64,000 nucleotides of DNA from Acanthopleura granulata (taxonomy: Eukaryota; Mollusca; Polyplacophora; Chitonida; Chitonidae): positions 8,977,723 through 9,041,722 of the forward strand of contig JABBOT010000011.1 of the NCBI GenBank assembly GCA_016165875.1. Direction: 5' to 3'. The translations under genes were made by a program, and so were the position numbers. The notes beneath the pieces are model-generated. The model ran no database searches. It saw nothing but the letters and a program-made list of their open reading frames with translations, and had not been told where the DNA came from. Positions 25,679 to 37,408 of this stretch are shown here, piece by piece. Every line of letters starts with the position of its first letter. The stretch's first letter is position 1.

Positions 25679-25878
25679 CAGGTGCCTGACAAATCTCCGG
25701 ATTTGAAGTCCCCAGTGAAACTGGGGAGCCCTAGATTTCATTCAGCGATCTCATTGGTTAATTACTACATAATTCTCAGTGCAGTCAATCAGGAAGTAGC
25801 CTATGATATCACCAGGTCAAATTAAGATCTGGTTGGTTTAGTGTTGTCTTTACATCAGGAGATTTGTCAGGTGCCTAG
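25679..25878. mobile_element. Small fold-back element (MITE-like), about 200 bp
   Basis: The left end GTGCCTGACAAATCTCCGGA is the inverted match of the right end TCAGGAGATTTGTCAGGTGC (about 20 bases with few differences). The interior has no open frame. Target duplications were not clear. It sits in the intron upstream of exon 9a. Confidence 0.65.
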
Positions 25879-27647
25879 AAGGCTTGGAGAATGGTAGTGG
25901 GCTTCTTGGAGTTTTTCTTTTTATTTGTTGTTTTTTAATTTCTTTTTCTTTTTTTTTGAGGCCATGCAGAAACCTGACAATCACTTAATTGTCCTGCGAA
26001 GGAAACATACATGTACTTGCATATTAAACCACAATCAAGCAAACACATAACCCATTCAAGCTATACTTGCTACCTTCAAACAGCTTCAGTGCCACTTTGG
26101 CAGAGAGGTTATTACCATAGCTAACACTTCTGATCACTAAATCTGCAGGCAAATTAATTATACCAGCAGATTCTCCCATGCCAGTTAGTAGAAACCACCT
26201 CCACCATGTGTTAAAGTGTCAGTAAAAATCAAATTAAAAAAAAAAACTCAAAAATAAAGTGTAATTTTTAAGTGAAGCTAATACATGCAGGGCAACATCA
26301 TTGGTGGAATTCACTGATATATATAGGACTGTATACACAAAGGGAAAGTCAGGATCAAGTTAGATGCTAACCAATGAATTGATGGCTTATAGTGATGATA
26401 ATCTGACAGACTGGCCATCTGGTTCAAGTTATAATGGAGTTCTCCTGAAGACCAATAGCTTAACCACTTTGTATATATCTGGGTCATAAAGGACTTTAAA
26501 CAGTTTCTTAGGCCCAGCTTTATTCACACTGTCCAAGTCACAGGGCTGGAGAGAGATTCCTGTACTTTAAAATGATATTTTGACAATTTGAAAAAATGTC
26601 AAGAACGGCATGTAATGACATACGAATTAGTAGTTCTACATCATACCTGTATATTTACGTTTTTTTTTTCAAGGAATATGCTCATGCAACGCAAATGAAA
26701 AAAGCCCTGGTGAATTGCTGTGAACAACATGCTCGTTCAAGTATCGAAACATTTGGCTCGATGACAATCAAGTCAGTGTGAATATGCATCAAGCCAGTTG
26801 GCTGTCCGTTAAAACTGACACTGTTCTCCGAAATCTAACAAAAATTCTAACCCCGTATACATAATAATGCTTCCCAGATTTCACGGTGTATAATTTTACA
26901 CGGTAATTGCACATCAGCGGTATGTTTACATTACAGATACTAATCAGAACAGACCATCTGGATACAGTGGACTGGTCTGTATTGAACAGCCATCTGATAA
27001 TGAGGTAATTTTAAACTTCCTCCAGCTAAATCTCTTCATACATGTATTCACATGACTCAACCGACACAATACAATACTGTACTTCGGTAGATAGGTCAAT
27101 GTTGTGCAAATGCAGAATTCAAAGCGTGCAGATCACATATACATTTGACCTAAAATACGCATGCCACTGAGCCAAATCCAGGCGTCACTGAGCTTAAATC
27201 ACATGTATATGTTTAAACAACAACTATATGCAAGCAATAAGATGCACTATCTATTTACGTGTCACGGACCGACAAAATTATTTTTCTTCATTCTAAATTT
27301 GCACAGTCTTAGGTATTTGTTTTGTTTTTTTTAAACATCTTATTCAAAACATAACACCAAAACCCAGACGAACTGACGTACAGATTCACGGACAGGTGCG
27401 AATTCAGATGACACTTTTTCACTGGCAATGCTTCACGATGTGTTCTGTCATCACTTTGTGCCTTACCAAACTTAAACCAGGTCCTCAATGACACTTTCCC
27501 AAATAATTTGTACAAATGTATATGTAATTGGCAGGAAATCTGCGAAATAAGTTGAAACTTTACAGCCTCATCAAATCTGAAGCATGAGCCACTGTTCCTG
27601 TACATCTGAAAGCGCTATCTTGTCGATCATGGACAAGTGGACTTTTG
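25879..27647. other. Intron stretch, nothing recognised
   Basis: No exon or repeat was recognised apart from homopolymer runs. Confidence 0.4.
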
Positions 27648-27815
27648 GCATTTACTTATTTACTCCCTTGGTGTTTAACACAAGAATATGTCACTTAGAT
27701 GACAGACACCGGCATAATTGTGGGAGGAAACCTGTCAGAGCTGGCGTTGAAACCCATGAACACTGCTGGCAGGCCTTCCAATATATTTGACCCACTACCA
27801 GGGAGAAAGCCAGAC
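27648..27815 (-). mobile_element. tRNA-derived SINE (minus), diverged fragment
   Basis: TTTACTTATTTACTCCC, then CACAAGAATATGTCACTTAG and GGCATAATTGTGGGAGGAAA follow the order of the family with many substitutions; the head side is lost. Confidence 0.6.
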
Positions 27816-28045
27816 GGCATAAATTACACCAGCTCTACAGAACATACTGTATGTATAGTCTGCTCAGAGGTCAAAGGTGTTGTTTGTGACCTTAACTTAA
27901 ACAACCAGGCTCAAATAAAGTTATGATACAGGGTTGAACAAAAAAATTCTTTTCCCATCAAGGTAGTGTTTAGATGGCAGCCAAAGATGTATATAAATGT
28001 ACCTCTGAATTCTACTATCTATTCACTCTAAGTAACTTTCAAAAT

Positions 28046-28155
28046 TATTTATTCATTTATTTGATTGGTGTTTTACGACATTCTGAAGAATATGTCACTT
28101 ATACGACGGCTGCCAGCATTATGGTGGGAGGAAACAGGGGCAGTTGCCGGGGGAT
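28046..28155 (-). mobile_element. tRNA-derived SINE (minus), head-truncated
   Basis: ATTTATTTGATTGGTGTTTT, then GAAGAATATGTCACTTATAC and CAGCATTATGGTGGGAGG match the tail half of the family; the head half is absent. Confidence 0.75.
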
Positions 28156-28654
28156 AAGTTTCAGATTTATCTGCTACTGGCCAGTTGCCATGGCTACACA
28201 TAAAATACGAAATAAACTAACCCTTAATGATGTGCACAAGTCCAACACCAAAGAATATGTAACAGTGCATTATAAAGTCAATTAAAAGCATTTATGACCA
28301 GGTCAAAAAAAAAAAATAAAAAAACACAACTAAATTAAGGAACATTACAGCCACAACACAGACCAGGCATCTACAATAACACTCTCAATCTTTTGTAAGG
28401 TTATGAATGCAATCTATTGTCCTTAACGTTTGGAAGGATATGTTGTTTATTTATGTTTGGTGAGTTATCTTACAGGATGGTTTCAGTGAAAATGTCATAT
28501 TATCAGTACAGACAAGAGTCTAGGGCACAAGTAGCATGAGCTGAAACAAAGTTTGTGATACATCGTTACACATTCTTGTCTACCTGACTCTAGACAGGCA
28601 TTTTTTCCTCCACACATAAACCTGACTGCCACATTAGCGAAACACTGTTAAGCT

Positions 28655-28725
28655 TAGATTAGAACACCAACCAAATAAAACACTAAAAATAAATAAATAA
28701 ATAAGCAAATAAATGAATAAAATGC
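28655..28725 (+). mobile_element. SINE tail fragment (plus)
   Basis: AACACCAACCAAATAAAACA followed by (AAAT)n is the tail end of the same SINE family in plus orientation. Confidence 0.45.
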
Positions 28726-30200
28726 CCTTATTGTTTGGAAATGCATCACAATCTAGGCGTGAAGTGTGACATGACTGGCCATTAAGGGATGTTCTAAGTC
28801 AATAATCACAAAACTCATTTCCATAGCATTGTGAGTCATATGGCTGCCTTGCAGATCCGGCCACTTGACACACATTGCCTTTTAGTGTTGCCATAGCTAC
28901 ATCAGATGGAACAAATGACTTGATTGGTGCACGTGAATAAAAAACCCAAGGTTTGATTGGCTTATCTTGTCTAGGTGCTAAACTTTACTTGATCAGTTTA
29001 TCTAAATGCACCTCAACAGATCTGATGGCTTCAAAATTATATTAAAAAAAATAACTGATGATAGCATTTTAAATTTTATATTGATATAACTCAGTTTCAT
29101 GTGTTAACAATGTAGTTGTTGAGTATCTAGAATTTTTCTCATAACAAGTTTTGAAATATATTTCAATACATTACACTTCAAACTTTTGACATAAACCACA
29201 AAATTCTTCTACAATGCAGTCTGTGGAGTGTTTGAACGTTACTGATTTCCTCATCTAAACTGGGTAAAGTGAAATGAACAACAGCTCAACAAATCCATGA
29301 TACAAAATCTGAAAAACAAATCAAGTGACATGCAGCATTCACATTCAACACGTCCAAAGCATTTGCACAGGAAAAATCTTGATACATGCTGTTATGATCA
29401 TCACAATGAAAGATATGCACAAAGACACCAGGCCAAATCCAGCCCCCTTTTAACAGCTCAGTCTCAGGTTGGTGCTCAGTTTCAACATCTCCCGAGGAAT
29501 CAGAGTTTGGCAACATAGCAGAGCTCTCTGTTCTTTTCGCAAAATTGTTTAAATACATGGCTTGACCTGTGTATACAGCAACTACTACTGCCAGAATTTT
29601 TGGTCAATTTTGTGCAGTACTGTTTTTTTAGCACTGATAACCACTGAAAGTCGAAAAGTTTTCAAATTCTAAAGATTTGTGTCAGATTGTGTTTTCTTTA
29701 TTCACAGTTTGGAACCCATGATGTTACAAGCAGGCTGGGTTTTCCAACAACAAACAACAGCAAACAACAAACAACAGCAAACAACAAACAGCAGCAAATA
29801 AAAATGCACAACGTCAGGTGGCTGCAAGCTCGGGAATCGGATGCAAAAGCTGAAGGTCAAGTGCAGGTCTTGGTGCCTAAATGTTGGTGGGCTGGGGCAG
29901 TGTGGGAAAAAAACCTAAAACCTTGAAGTCATCTCGTGGTGTCAAGGCAAGCTTTTATTAATACCTAATATCTATAAACATAGCATCATAATGTACAAAT
30001 CAGCCAAAAATTTGTCCACTGATGGCACAAGTCAATCTTTTTTTTTCGTTTTTTTTTTTCTTTTTTTTCTGGTAATATTTTTAAGAGAACAAGAGGTAAG
30101 GACTGAATGCAAAATTTTGGAGTGAAATAACATTAACCTGAAGTTGTAGACAGATTGGTGCACATTATAAAAAGCTGTGTCATTTCGTTACTAAATGTAC
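28726..30200. other. Intron stretch with a CAAACAACAG repeat
   Basis: Positions 29747-29800 hold about four copies of a CAACAAACAACAGCAAA-type repeat. No exon was recognised. Confidence 0.5.
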
Positions 30201-30212
30201 ATGTACTGCTGT

Positions 30213-31560
30213 GGTACATGTGGCAGTGCACCACTGTGGTATCTCTGCACTAGATGCACCGCTGCAGCACCAGTGGCAGTTGCACCACAGTGGTATCTCT
30301 GCACTAGATGCACCGTTGCAGCACCAGTGGCAGTTGCACCACTGTGGTATCTCTGCACTAGATGCACCGCTGCAGCACCAGTGGCAGTTGCACCACAGTG
30401 GTATCTCTGCACTAGATGCACCGTTGCAGCACCAGTGGCAGTTGCATCACTGTGGTATCTCATGAACCAGATGCACCACTGTGGTACCTCAGCACCAGAT
30501 GCACCACTGTGGTACCTCAGCATCAGATGCACCACTGTGGTACATTAGCACCACATACACCACTGTGGTACCTCAGCATCAGATCCACAACTGTGGTACC
30601 TCAGCATCAGATGAACCACTGTGGTACCTCAGCACCAAACAAACCACTGTGGTATCTCAAAATCAGATACACCACTGTGGTACCTCAGCATCAGATGAAC
30701 CACTGTGGTACCTCAGCATCAGATGAACCACTGTGGTACCACAGCATCAGATACACCACTGTGGTATCTCAGCATCAGATACACCACTGTGGTATCTCAG
30801 CATCAGATACACCACTGTGGTACTTCAGCACCAGATGAACCACTGTAGTATCTCAGCATCAGATACACCACTGTGGTACCTCAGCATCAGATGAACCACT
30901 GTGGTACCTCAGCATCAGATGCACCACTGTGGTACCTCAGCATCAGATGAACCACTGTGGTACCACAGCATCAGATACACCACTGTGGTACTTCAGCACC
31001 AGATGAACCACTGTAGTATCTCAGCATCAGATACACCACTGTGGTACCTCAGCATCAGATACACCACTGTGGTATCTCAGCATCAGATACACCACTGTGG
31101 TACTTCAGCACCAGATGAACCACTGTAGTATCTCAGCATCAGATACACCACTGTGGTACCTCAGCATCAGATACACCACTGTGGTACCTCAGCATCAGAT
31201 ACACCACTGTAGTATCTCAGCATCAGATACACCACTGTGGTACCTCAGCATCAGATACACCACTGTGGTACCTCAGCATCAGATACACCACTGTGGTACT
31301 TCAGCACCAGATGAACCACTGTGGTATCTCAAAATCAGATACACCACTGTGGTACCTCAGCACCAGATGAACCACTGTGGTATCTCAGCATCAGATACAC
31401 CACTGTGGTACCTCTGCACCAAACAAACCACTGTGGTACCTCAGCATCAGATACACCACTGTGGTACTTCAGCACCAGATGAACCACTGTGGTACCACAG
31501 CATCAGATACACCACTGTGGTACCTGAACATGGCATTGCTTCACCAGGTACATTTACCAC
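30213..31560. repeat. 28-bp minisatellite with ACCACTGTGGT core (1.35 kb)
   Basis: The 28-bp unit is ACCACTGTGGTACCTCAGCA plus TCAGATAC. At the left end (30228-30460) 28-bp and 26-bp half units pair into a 54-bp higher-order unit containing CTGCAGCACCAGTGGCAGTT. Most units carry the near-perfect palindrome ACCACTGTGGT. It lies in the intron between exon 8 and the alternative exon cluster. Confidence 0.93.
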
Positions 31561-32154
31561 TGTGGCAAATGTCTAAGCTAAACACTGCCATATCTAGGCT
31601 CCAGTAAGGCACAAACATATTGTGTTCAGGATAAAAAGTTATGTTACATATGTTTAAAATCTCTTCTAAAATCCTTCACGAAAGTTTCTTTCTGGAATGA
31701 TTTATAAATGCAAAATTAATGCTGTAATTGTGTAACAACTGCTCTATGGTCTTGTGTAAATAATAAATTCTGACTGTTGTGTTCTACAGTTCTCATCAAT
31801 TGATACCATGTGGTGGTGCATCTGTCAGATTTAACTCATGGATAAACAGTAGATAAACAGCTGTGCATGTGAAGTCTTACTTCCAAAACTGAAACGGTTT
31901 AATAACATATCTGAAAAGTAAAATACAGTGAAAACAAACAAAATCATAAACACATGGTCAGTTGTGCAATGGGAATGGAAACAGAAATTCAAATTGATTT
32001 TCAGGTTTGCTTAAGATTAGTTTTTTGTCAATTGACCCATAATGTCAATTAATGTCGGGTGTCTGAAAATTTTGCAATTCATTTTTCTTAAATACAGGGC
32101 ACGGAACAAGTTTGGGCCATACATTTTCAATGCTGATGAACAGAAACTTGTTTG

Positions 32155-32290
32155 CTGTCATAGAAACTTCGTAATTTTGCTCTCATAGAAACTTCGTAAT
32201 TTTGCTGCTGTCATAGTAACTTCGTAATTTTGCTGCTGTCACAGAAACTTCGTAATTTTGCTGTGATACAAACTTCGTAATTTAGCTTCG
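32155..32290. repeat. AAACTTCGTAATTTTGCTG tandem repeat, about 5 copies
   Basis: CATAGAAACTTCGTAATTTT recurs at 22-30 base steps with CTGCTGT linkers. It lies 300 bases downstream (transcript sense) of exon 8. Confidence 0.85.
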
Positions 32291-32586
32291 AATTTCTTTC
32301 GTGCCGTCAGAGTAACCATGACAGTTATAACCAGAATATGGATTAAAATGTAGGAAACACCTCAAAACTTCAAATTGTTTTCAAAATAAAAACGACAATA
32401 ATACAACTATTTACACTGGTTAATATGATATGCTGACAGCTTTTCTTTATGGATTTGGTTGACTCCCGTCCATCACAGAAGTGACGGTTACGAATGTCCC
32501 TCGGACTGAAAAGCCTTTAGAGACACCTTTAACATGCATGTACATATCTGAGATCTTCGTTAGGGCTAAAAGAAAAATGGTCCTAC

Positions 32587-32712
32587 CTTCGAACTTTCTG
32601 TACCAGTTTTCCGAATGGTTTTTCCCAGCAGTACATTTTAATAACCCTCATCCCCGTGATGATCTCACTCATCAAGCGTACACGCTCGTCTGTGAATTTG
32701 GCTGTCTTTTGT
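32587..32712 (-). CDS. ABCC4-like exon 8: second intracellular loop, last invariant exon
   Basis: The exon is 126 bases with acceptor CATTTTAG and donor GTAGGA. It encodes [20 protein letters not shown], then [20 protein letters not shown] and VR. The E.I.G.RVIK.Y.WE.PF motif is the hallmark ABCC loop between TM4 and TM5. The exon ends in phase 2, and all four downstream candidate exons begin in exactly that phase. This makes it the common splice donor for the alternative cluster. Confidence 0.96.
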
Positions 32713-32879
32713 CTAAAATGTCAAATAATGTAGGTTTAGTACAAAAATACTGTTGGACACTGGTTTGGATTCGGTAAACGAAAACAAACCAAGGATGACT
32801 ACTTGTATAAGCTTAATTAACGCATCGATAACCGCCAATGCACAAATTCTCTGTCTAAGGTTGAGAACGAACCTGTGGT

Positions 32880-33330
32880 TCAGGTGTCTAAAGTCCAGTG
32901 CAGATATGAGCTATCAAAACGCAAAACGCCTCTCCAGACTGTATGCTTAGCACTTTGCTCATGTGCACGTGCATTTTTGTTGAGTTATTCACCTCCTTAG
33001 GTTTTGTGAAAAATATCTCTCCTGTTCGATATGTTTGACTCGAGAGACAAAATCCTCAGTGTGTGCGCTGATGTAAGATATCCCCTCAGCACATGGGGAA
33101 AGTGTGACCAATGAACGACTGTCGTTTCGTCATGTGATGGCACATGACTCCCGTAACCGTCACGTGACACGTCACTTTCAGAAATGAATTTGTGTCCAAC
33201 TACATTGTGAGCCTTGGGAACAACATGTGCGTTAAAACACGGACTTGAACAAAGCGCTGAGCAAACAAGCAGAGGAGGCGTTTTGCTCAGCTGATAGCCC
33301 ATGTCTGCGCTGGGTTTAAGCGATGAAAAG
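32880..33330. mobile_element. Fold-back element with about 80-bp arms
   Basis: The left arm contains AGTGCAGATATGAGCTATCA and CAAAACGCCTC. The right arm (33240-33325) read on the minus strand contains AGCGCAGACATGGGCTATCA and CAAAACGCCTC in the same order. The arms enclose roughly 270 bases without a gene. A non-autonomous DNA transposon is the likely source. It lies in the intron between exons 7 and 8. Confidence 0.65.
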
Positions 33331-33641
33331 GCAAACACCTTTACAAACTTTGTGACTTGATTGGTCAGTTTTCTAATACGATATTTTATACCTGAAAGTC
33401 AAACAATGACAAGCCTCAGATCATATCCTGTGCATGTATTTCCATCTAAAGTTTTCTTTTGCCCGAGTGACACGTTCTTCATGATTCCGTTTGATTCAAA
33501 CACCTTGTTTGGCCACTTCCGGAGAATCAAAAAATTTATTTAATTCTTATCAGATAAACGTAAGTGTTTACATCAAAGGTATCATGTCAAGCGTTTTTGT
33601 CCTTCTATTTTGGCTGAAATCGTGTATGTTGTGTAATCTAC

Positions 33642-33805
33642 CTCAGCTTGGAGAACATTCGGCCCATCCAGCCCTGTACCGGGATCAACAACAACAACAC
33701 ACCAAACCCCGCGAGACAGGCAGGTCCGAGCTCGTACCAGAGAATGATGAGGACAGCTATGGCTTGAAGAGGACCCACCCACAGGAAGTGCAGGAACAGG
33801 CATGC
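33642..33805 (-). CDS. ABCC4-like exon 7: TM3-TM4
   Basis: The exon is 164 bases with acceptor TTCTCAG and donor GTAGAT. It encodes ACLFLHFLWVGPLQAIAVLI through ILWYELGPACLAGFGVLLLL to QGWMGRMFSKL. FLHFLW.GPLQA is an ABCC signature, and two hydrophobic helices with a short turn (TM3, TM4) are evident. It enters in phase 0 and leaves in phase 2 (AG left over). Upstream, a long poly-A/poly-T run (33898-33937) sits in the intron. Confidence 0.95.
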
Positions 33806-33909
33806 CTGAGAAGAGCAAGTCGTCAGCATTGACTTCACACAAACAAGGTTACAAGATAAAGAATGAGCAAGACTGAGTTGCTTTCTACGATTGTACAAAA
33901 AAAAAAAAC

Positions 33910-33940
<31 letters not shown>

Positions 33941-34059
33941 TATGATTTGCTGACTGTACACCGACAATACACCGACTGTGGGCCGATGGTGAGTAAATCT
34001 GCTGTCATTCTCAGCATATCATCCAGACATCGCACGCGGATGATGGTCGGATCATGGCA

Positions 34060-35271
34060 ACACCATCGGTGTTGAATAGTCTACCTTTTGTTTAGAGGTA
34101 CTGTAAAACTGTGATGTCTGTGTGAGAGCAGATCTAATTCTGATAAAACGGCACTACTTTAGTCCTTATGAGCTTTCCACGGACAAAAGTCATTATTACC
34201 TTGCGTAAATCTGTTACGACAGACCTTACACTGGGGAAATCTGCATGTGGGAGGTCTGTACGGTCATATCGGTGTCTCCATCACACTGCTCATGTATTGA
34301 TTACAGCGTTTCTCGAAAATAAGAATTGACAACCTTTCCATCCTCTTCAGCTGAGTTCAAATTTGTGTTGTTTTGCATGTGGGAGGTTTGTAAGGTCACA
34401 CCATTATGTTCACCACACTGCTCTATGCAGTCAGTCAAAATTAGGATTGTGGAAAATAGGACACAGTCACTTAAACCTTCGATCCTCAGCTCTCTGAGGC
34501 ACATGCTGAAAATGGCAAACATCACACTTCCTCTCCTCGGAGTGGAGTAGAAACTAACCTCTAGAAAAGACATCAGGTGGAAACAGAGGCCGAGCACTAG
34601 ATAGAGTAACAAGGTCCCACTGGGGTTTATCATGGCCTGACAACGATACAGTCATCAGACGAGACCACTTTGTGTGACTGGAGTCAGCATATCTGAATGA
34701 CCTGTCTGCTGAAAAACTGCATAAATTCTGATCAAGATGCGCTGATCGAGTTACCGTCTGCGTAGGGAGATGAACATGAACGGCATATGGTCGGCGTATG
34801 GTCGGCGGAGGGTCAGCAGAGGGTCAGCACATCATGGACCGACTCTTTGTGCACCCTCTGGCCACAATGGGCACAGGATTCCAGGCCAGGATCCAGTAGT
34901 ACCATATACTGAAAGCGCCACTGTGAGTTTCGGAGGATCATACAGAAACAAAAGTTTTTACCTACCATTGGTGAGGCATAGCCACAAGTGAGCCTGTATT
35001 CTCTCAAAATGCTCTTGACATCATGCCAGCATAACTGCTTTACTCAACATCATATCTGCATGATTTCGTGTCACACCTGGCAACTTTTACGGCAACGGCT
35101 GAAAATTTTGCTTCCGATGATGAAGAAAGTAAATTGTGAGTGTTCCCGCCTCATGTACGCGGAAAGGTTGAAGAATTACGATGTGCAAAAACAAAACCTA
35201 CTTCACATTCTAATGAACTGTCAGCAAGGAACTGATTACACGGTGTCGCATCATGCCTACGTACAGCTCAC
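34060..35271. other. Intron 6: no confident gene; imperfect direct repeat
   Basis: GCATGTGGGAGGTCTGTACG at about 34243 recurs as GCATGTGGGAGGTTTGTAAG at 34376, and both are followed by CACACTGCTC. A possible cassette exon at 34559-34636 is described in the findings. Confidence 0.45.
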
Positions 35272-35361
35272 CTGATCAAACCTGTTGACGTCGTTAGACA
35301 TCAGGTTAACAATCTGCCCCGTCGTGGTTTCCCCTAGAGCCTTGTTGCTGAGACGCAAAGC
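35272..35361 (-). CDS. ABCC4-like exon 6: ALRLSN...[14 protein letters not shown] loop
   Basis: The exon is 90 bases (30 codons, phase 0 to 0), acceptor TTTTTCAG, donor GTGAGC. It encodes [20 protein letters not shown] and then [10 protein letters not shown]. This is the coupling-loop motif of ABCC exporters, where [12 protein letters not shown] marks the intracellular loop between TM2 and TM3 that touches a nucleotide-binding domain. It is almost unchanged from the family pattern, implying a gene under constraint. Confidence 0.96.
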
Positions 35362-36000
35362 CTGAAAAACGAAAACAAAGACGGTCCATGCTACATGCAA
35401 GAAAGACAGTCAAGGCAATCTTTCACATCCTAAATTCATCTACCCCCAGTTGGTAGAACAATTAGTTTGGGCCATTTTGGTCAAAGACTAGATACTTTGA
35501 AAATCTTGATTTCTTTTAAAATCAGCAGAAATCAGCCAATGAGCTGAGAATTCTCATCAGTGTATATGTATTACCATTTTTTTTTCCTTACTCAACATTA
35601 CACACATCCTCCTCTGCCAGTGCACCTGCATAGTCAGTGGACGGCTGTGCGTATGCTACTATATTCACAAATGCACTAGACATTATTAGCTTTCCCTATG
35701 TTCTGTAGCAAAAGCAAAAGAGAAAAAGTAAATATTGCAGGCTTGCTGAAAATGCTCACAAATAATGTAGAGATTTGGGCTAGACGCTGGGCGTGCATTT
35801 TGCTAGACGCACGTAGTCTTTAAAACAGATGTATTAACTTGAGAGAACTAAAAGTAGCACATTTGCACTGGGCTTCCAGCATTCAACTCTCAGCATTATT
35901 CTCCTGAAGTGTATTATGATTATTTCCACACGGAATACTTTTTCACTGATCAACACTGGAGTTCTCTGGCCCTCCACAAAGGGAAGCAAACCTTGCAACA

Positions 36001-36164
36001 TATATTTATTTATTTGATTGGTGTTTTACACTGTACTCAAGAATATTTCACTTATACGACAGCGGCCAGCATTATGGTGGGAGGAAACCAGGCAGAGCCC
36101 CGAAACCCACCACCATCTGCAGGTTGCTGAAAGACCTTCCCACCTACGGCCGGAGAGGAAGCTT
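36001..36164 (-). mobile_element. tRNA-derived SINE (minus), 5'-truncated, with target duplication
   Basis: The tail and body match the family up to GGCCGGAGAGGAAG; the head is missing. CTTGCAACATATA occurs at both borders (35992-36004 and 36162-36174), a 13-bp target site duplication that fixes the insertion limits. The element sits in the intron between exons 5 and 6. Confidence 0.9.
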
Positions 36165-36444
36165 GCAACATATAAGACAGCAGTGCCCTCTGCCTATAAC
36201 AAAAATAAGAATGCCAGTGATTTCTGTAACAAACAAGTCACCATGAACAGTCATCCTGGTATTCAAGTAGGTAGAGGGCACTTTTTGCTTTACAAGTTAC
36301 TAGATTTGCTTTCCATTTTAGATGGAATGAGAACCAGATTCCACAAATGGTCCTTAGGCAAGCCAGCGAAGGGGTGGTGGCTATAACCAGTAGACAATCT
36401 TCTGCTTGGTTCTGTACTGCAGCTTTGCACTGCAAAAGGCCTAC

Positions 36445-36660
36445 CTTCTTGTAAAGTAGGGAACAGCAGGCCACCCTGATCTGCATGCCGATTCTCTGCA
36501 CACCAAAGAAATAAGGATGATGGAGAATGGCCAGTAATATCGAGCAGAGGCTGAGACCCATGGCGTAGAGATAAGCTCCACGCTGAGTGACGGTGGAGGC
36601 TGGTGTAAAATAGCGAATCAGTCCACCCAGTAACAACGGTTGAACGACTTTGGTGGACTC
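36445..36660 (-). CDS. ABCC4-like exon 5: TM1 end and TM2
   Basis: The exon is 216 bases (72 codons, phase 0 to 0) with acceptor TTTTACAG and donor GTAGGC. It opens ESTKVVQPLLLGGLIRYFTP and continues through a hydrophobic helix with LAILHHPYFFGVQRIGMQIR, ending CSLLYKKV near the border. ILHH.YF..VQ..GM..RVA...L.YKK is diagnostic for ABCC-type TM2 and its first intracellular loop. The Arg/Lys-rich end is cytoplasmic. Confidence 0.95.
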
Positions 36661-37408
36661 CTGTAAAACACACAAACGGACAACTTGTAGTGAAGTGCAA
36701 TCATCTGAAACTCAAGACATCTTGTTTTACAACTGCTAAAAAGTTATGGAAATACTGTAAATGACCTAAAAGTCCATTTTTAGAGGCAAGTAAATCTGAT
36801 AAATTTCTATTTTTGGTGTTGACACTTTTTTCTAATCAGTTATTATCCTACCTTCCAAACACCTTTCTGAAATCGCTAGAAACTCTCAGCATCACATAAA
36901 ATGAAGAGCTTTGTCTTGGTCAAAATTTTAGGTCATTCAGTGTGATATCTAGTTATAAGTTACATTTATTTCAGCCATTTTGGACATCCTCACACTCGTG
37001 ACAATTATACTTCATTGCAACTTTTCCTTACTAATATCATCTGGCTGCTCCTAACCATATTTTGATATGCCCTAAATGACGTAAACTTCTGACCACCACT
37101 AAGCCGCTGGGTATTCCTGATTCTGAAAGCTCTTGGTTTCAATAAGTTGTTTTTGAGGTTTTTTTGGAAGGTAAAATGACTACTTCTACTGCAAAAAATG
37201 TAACTTTCACCCCCAAAGACAATATTTTATAACATCAATTTGCCTTCACAAATGCACATTTCTGAGCGAAATTTTAGGACATTTACAGTACACGATCATA
37301 TGGATGTAGGCCCGACAGATATCTCTCTTGGAAGAACTTGGTTTTATGGATAAGGAAACCAAACAGACCATGGATGAAACCACTGCACCTCACCCACCAA
37401 ATACTTAC

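Noticed and set aside
30191..31607. Several His/Cys-rich frames as zinc-binding peptides
   Set aside because: They translate the 28-bp array; the frame shifts from unit to unit and no conserved protein context exists.
3601..32290. CRISPR array
   Set aside because: Repeats are contiguous minisatellites without unique spacers, in an intron-bearing animal gene.
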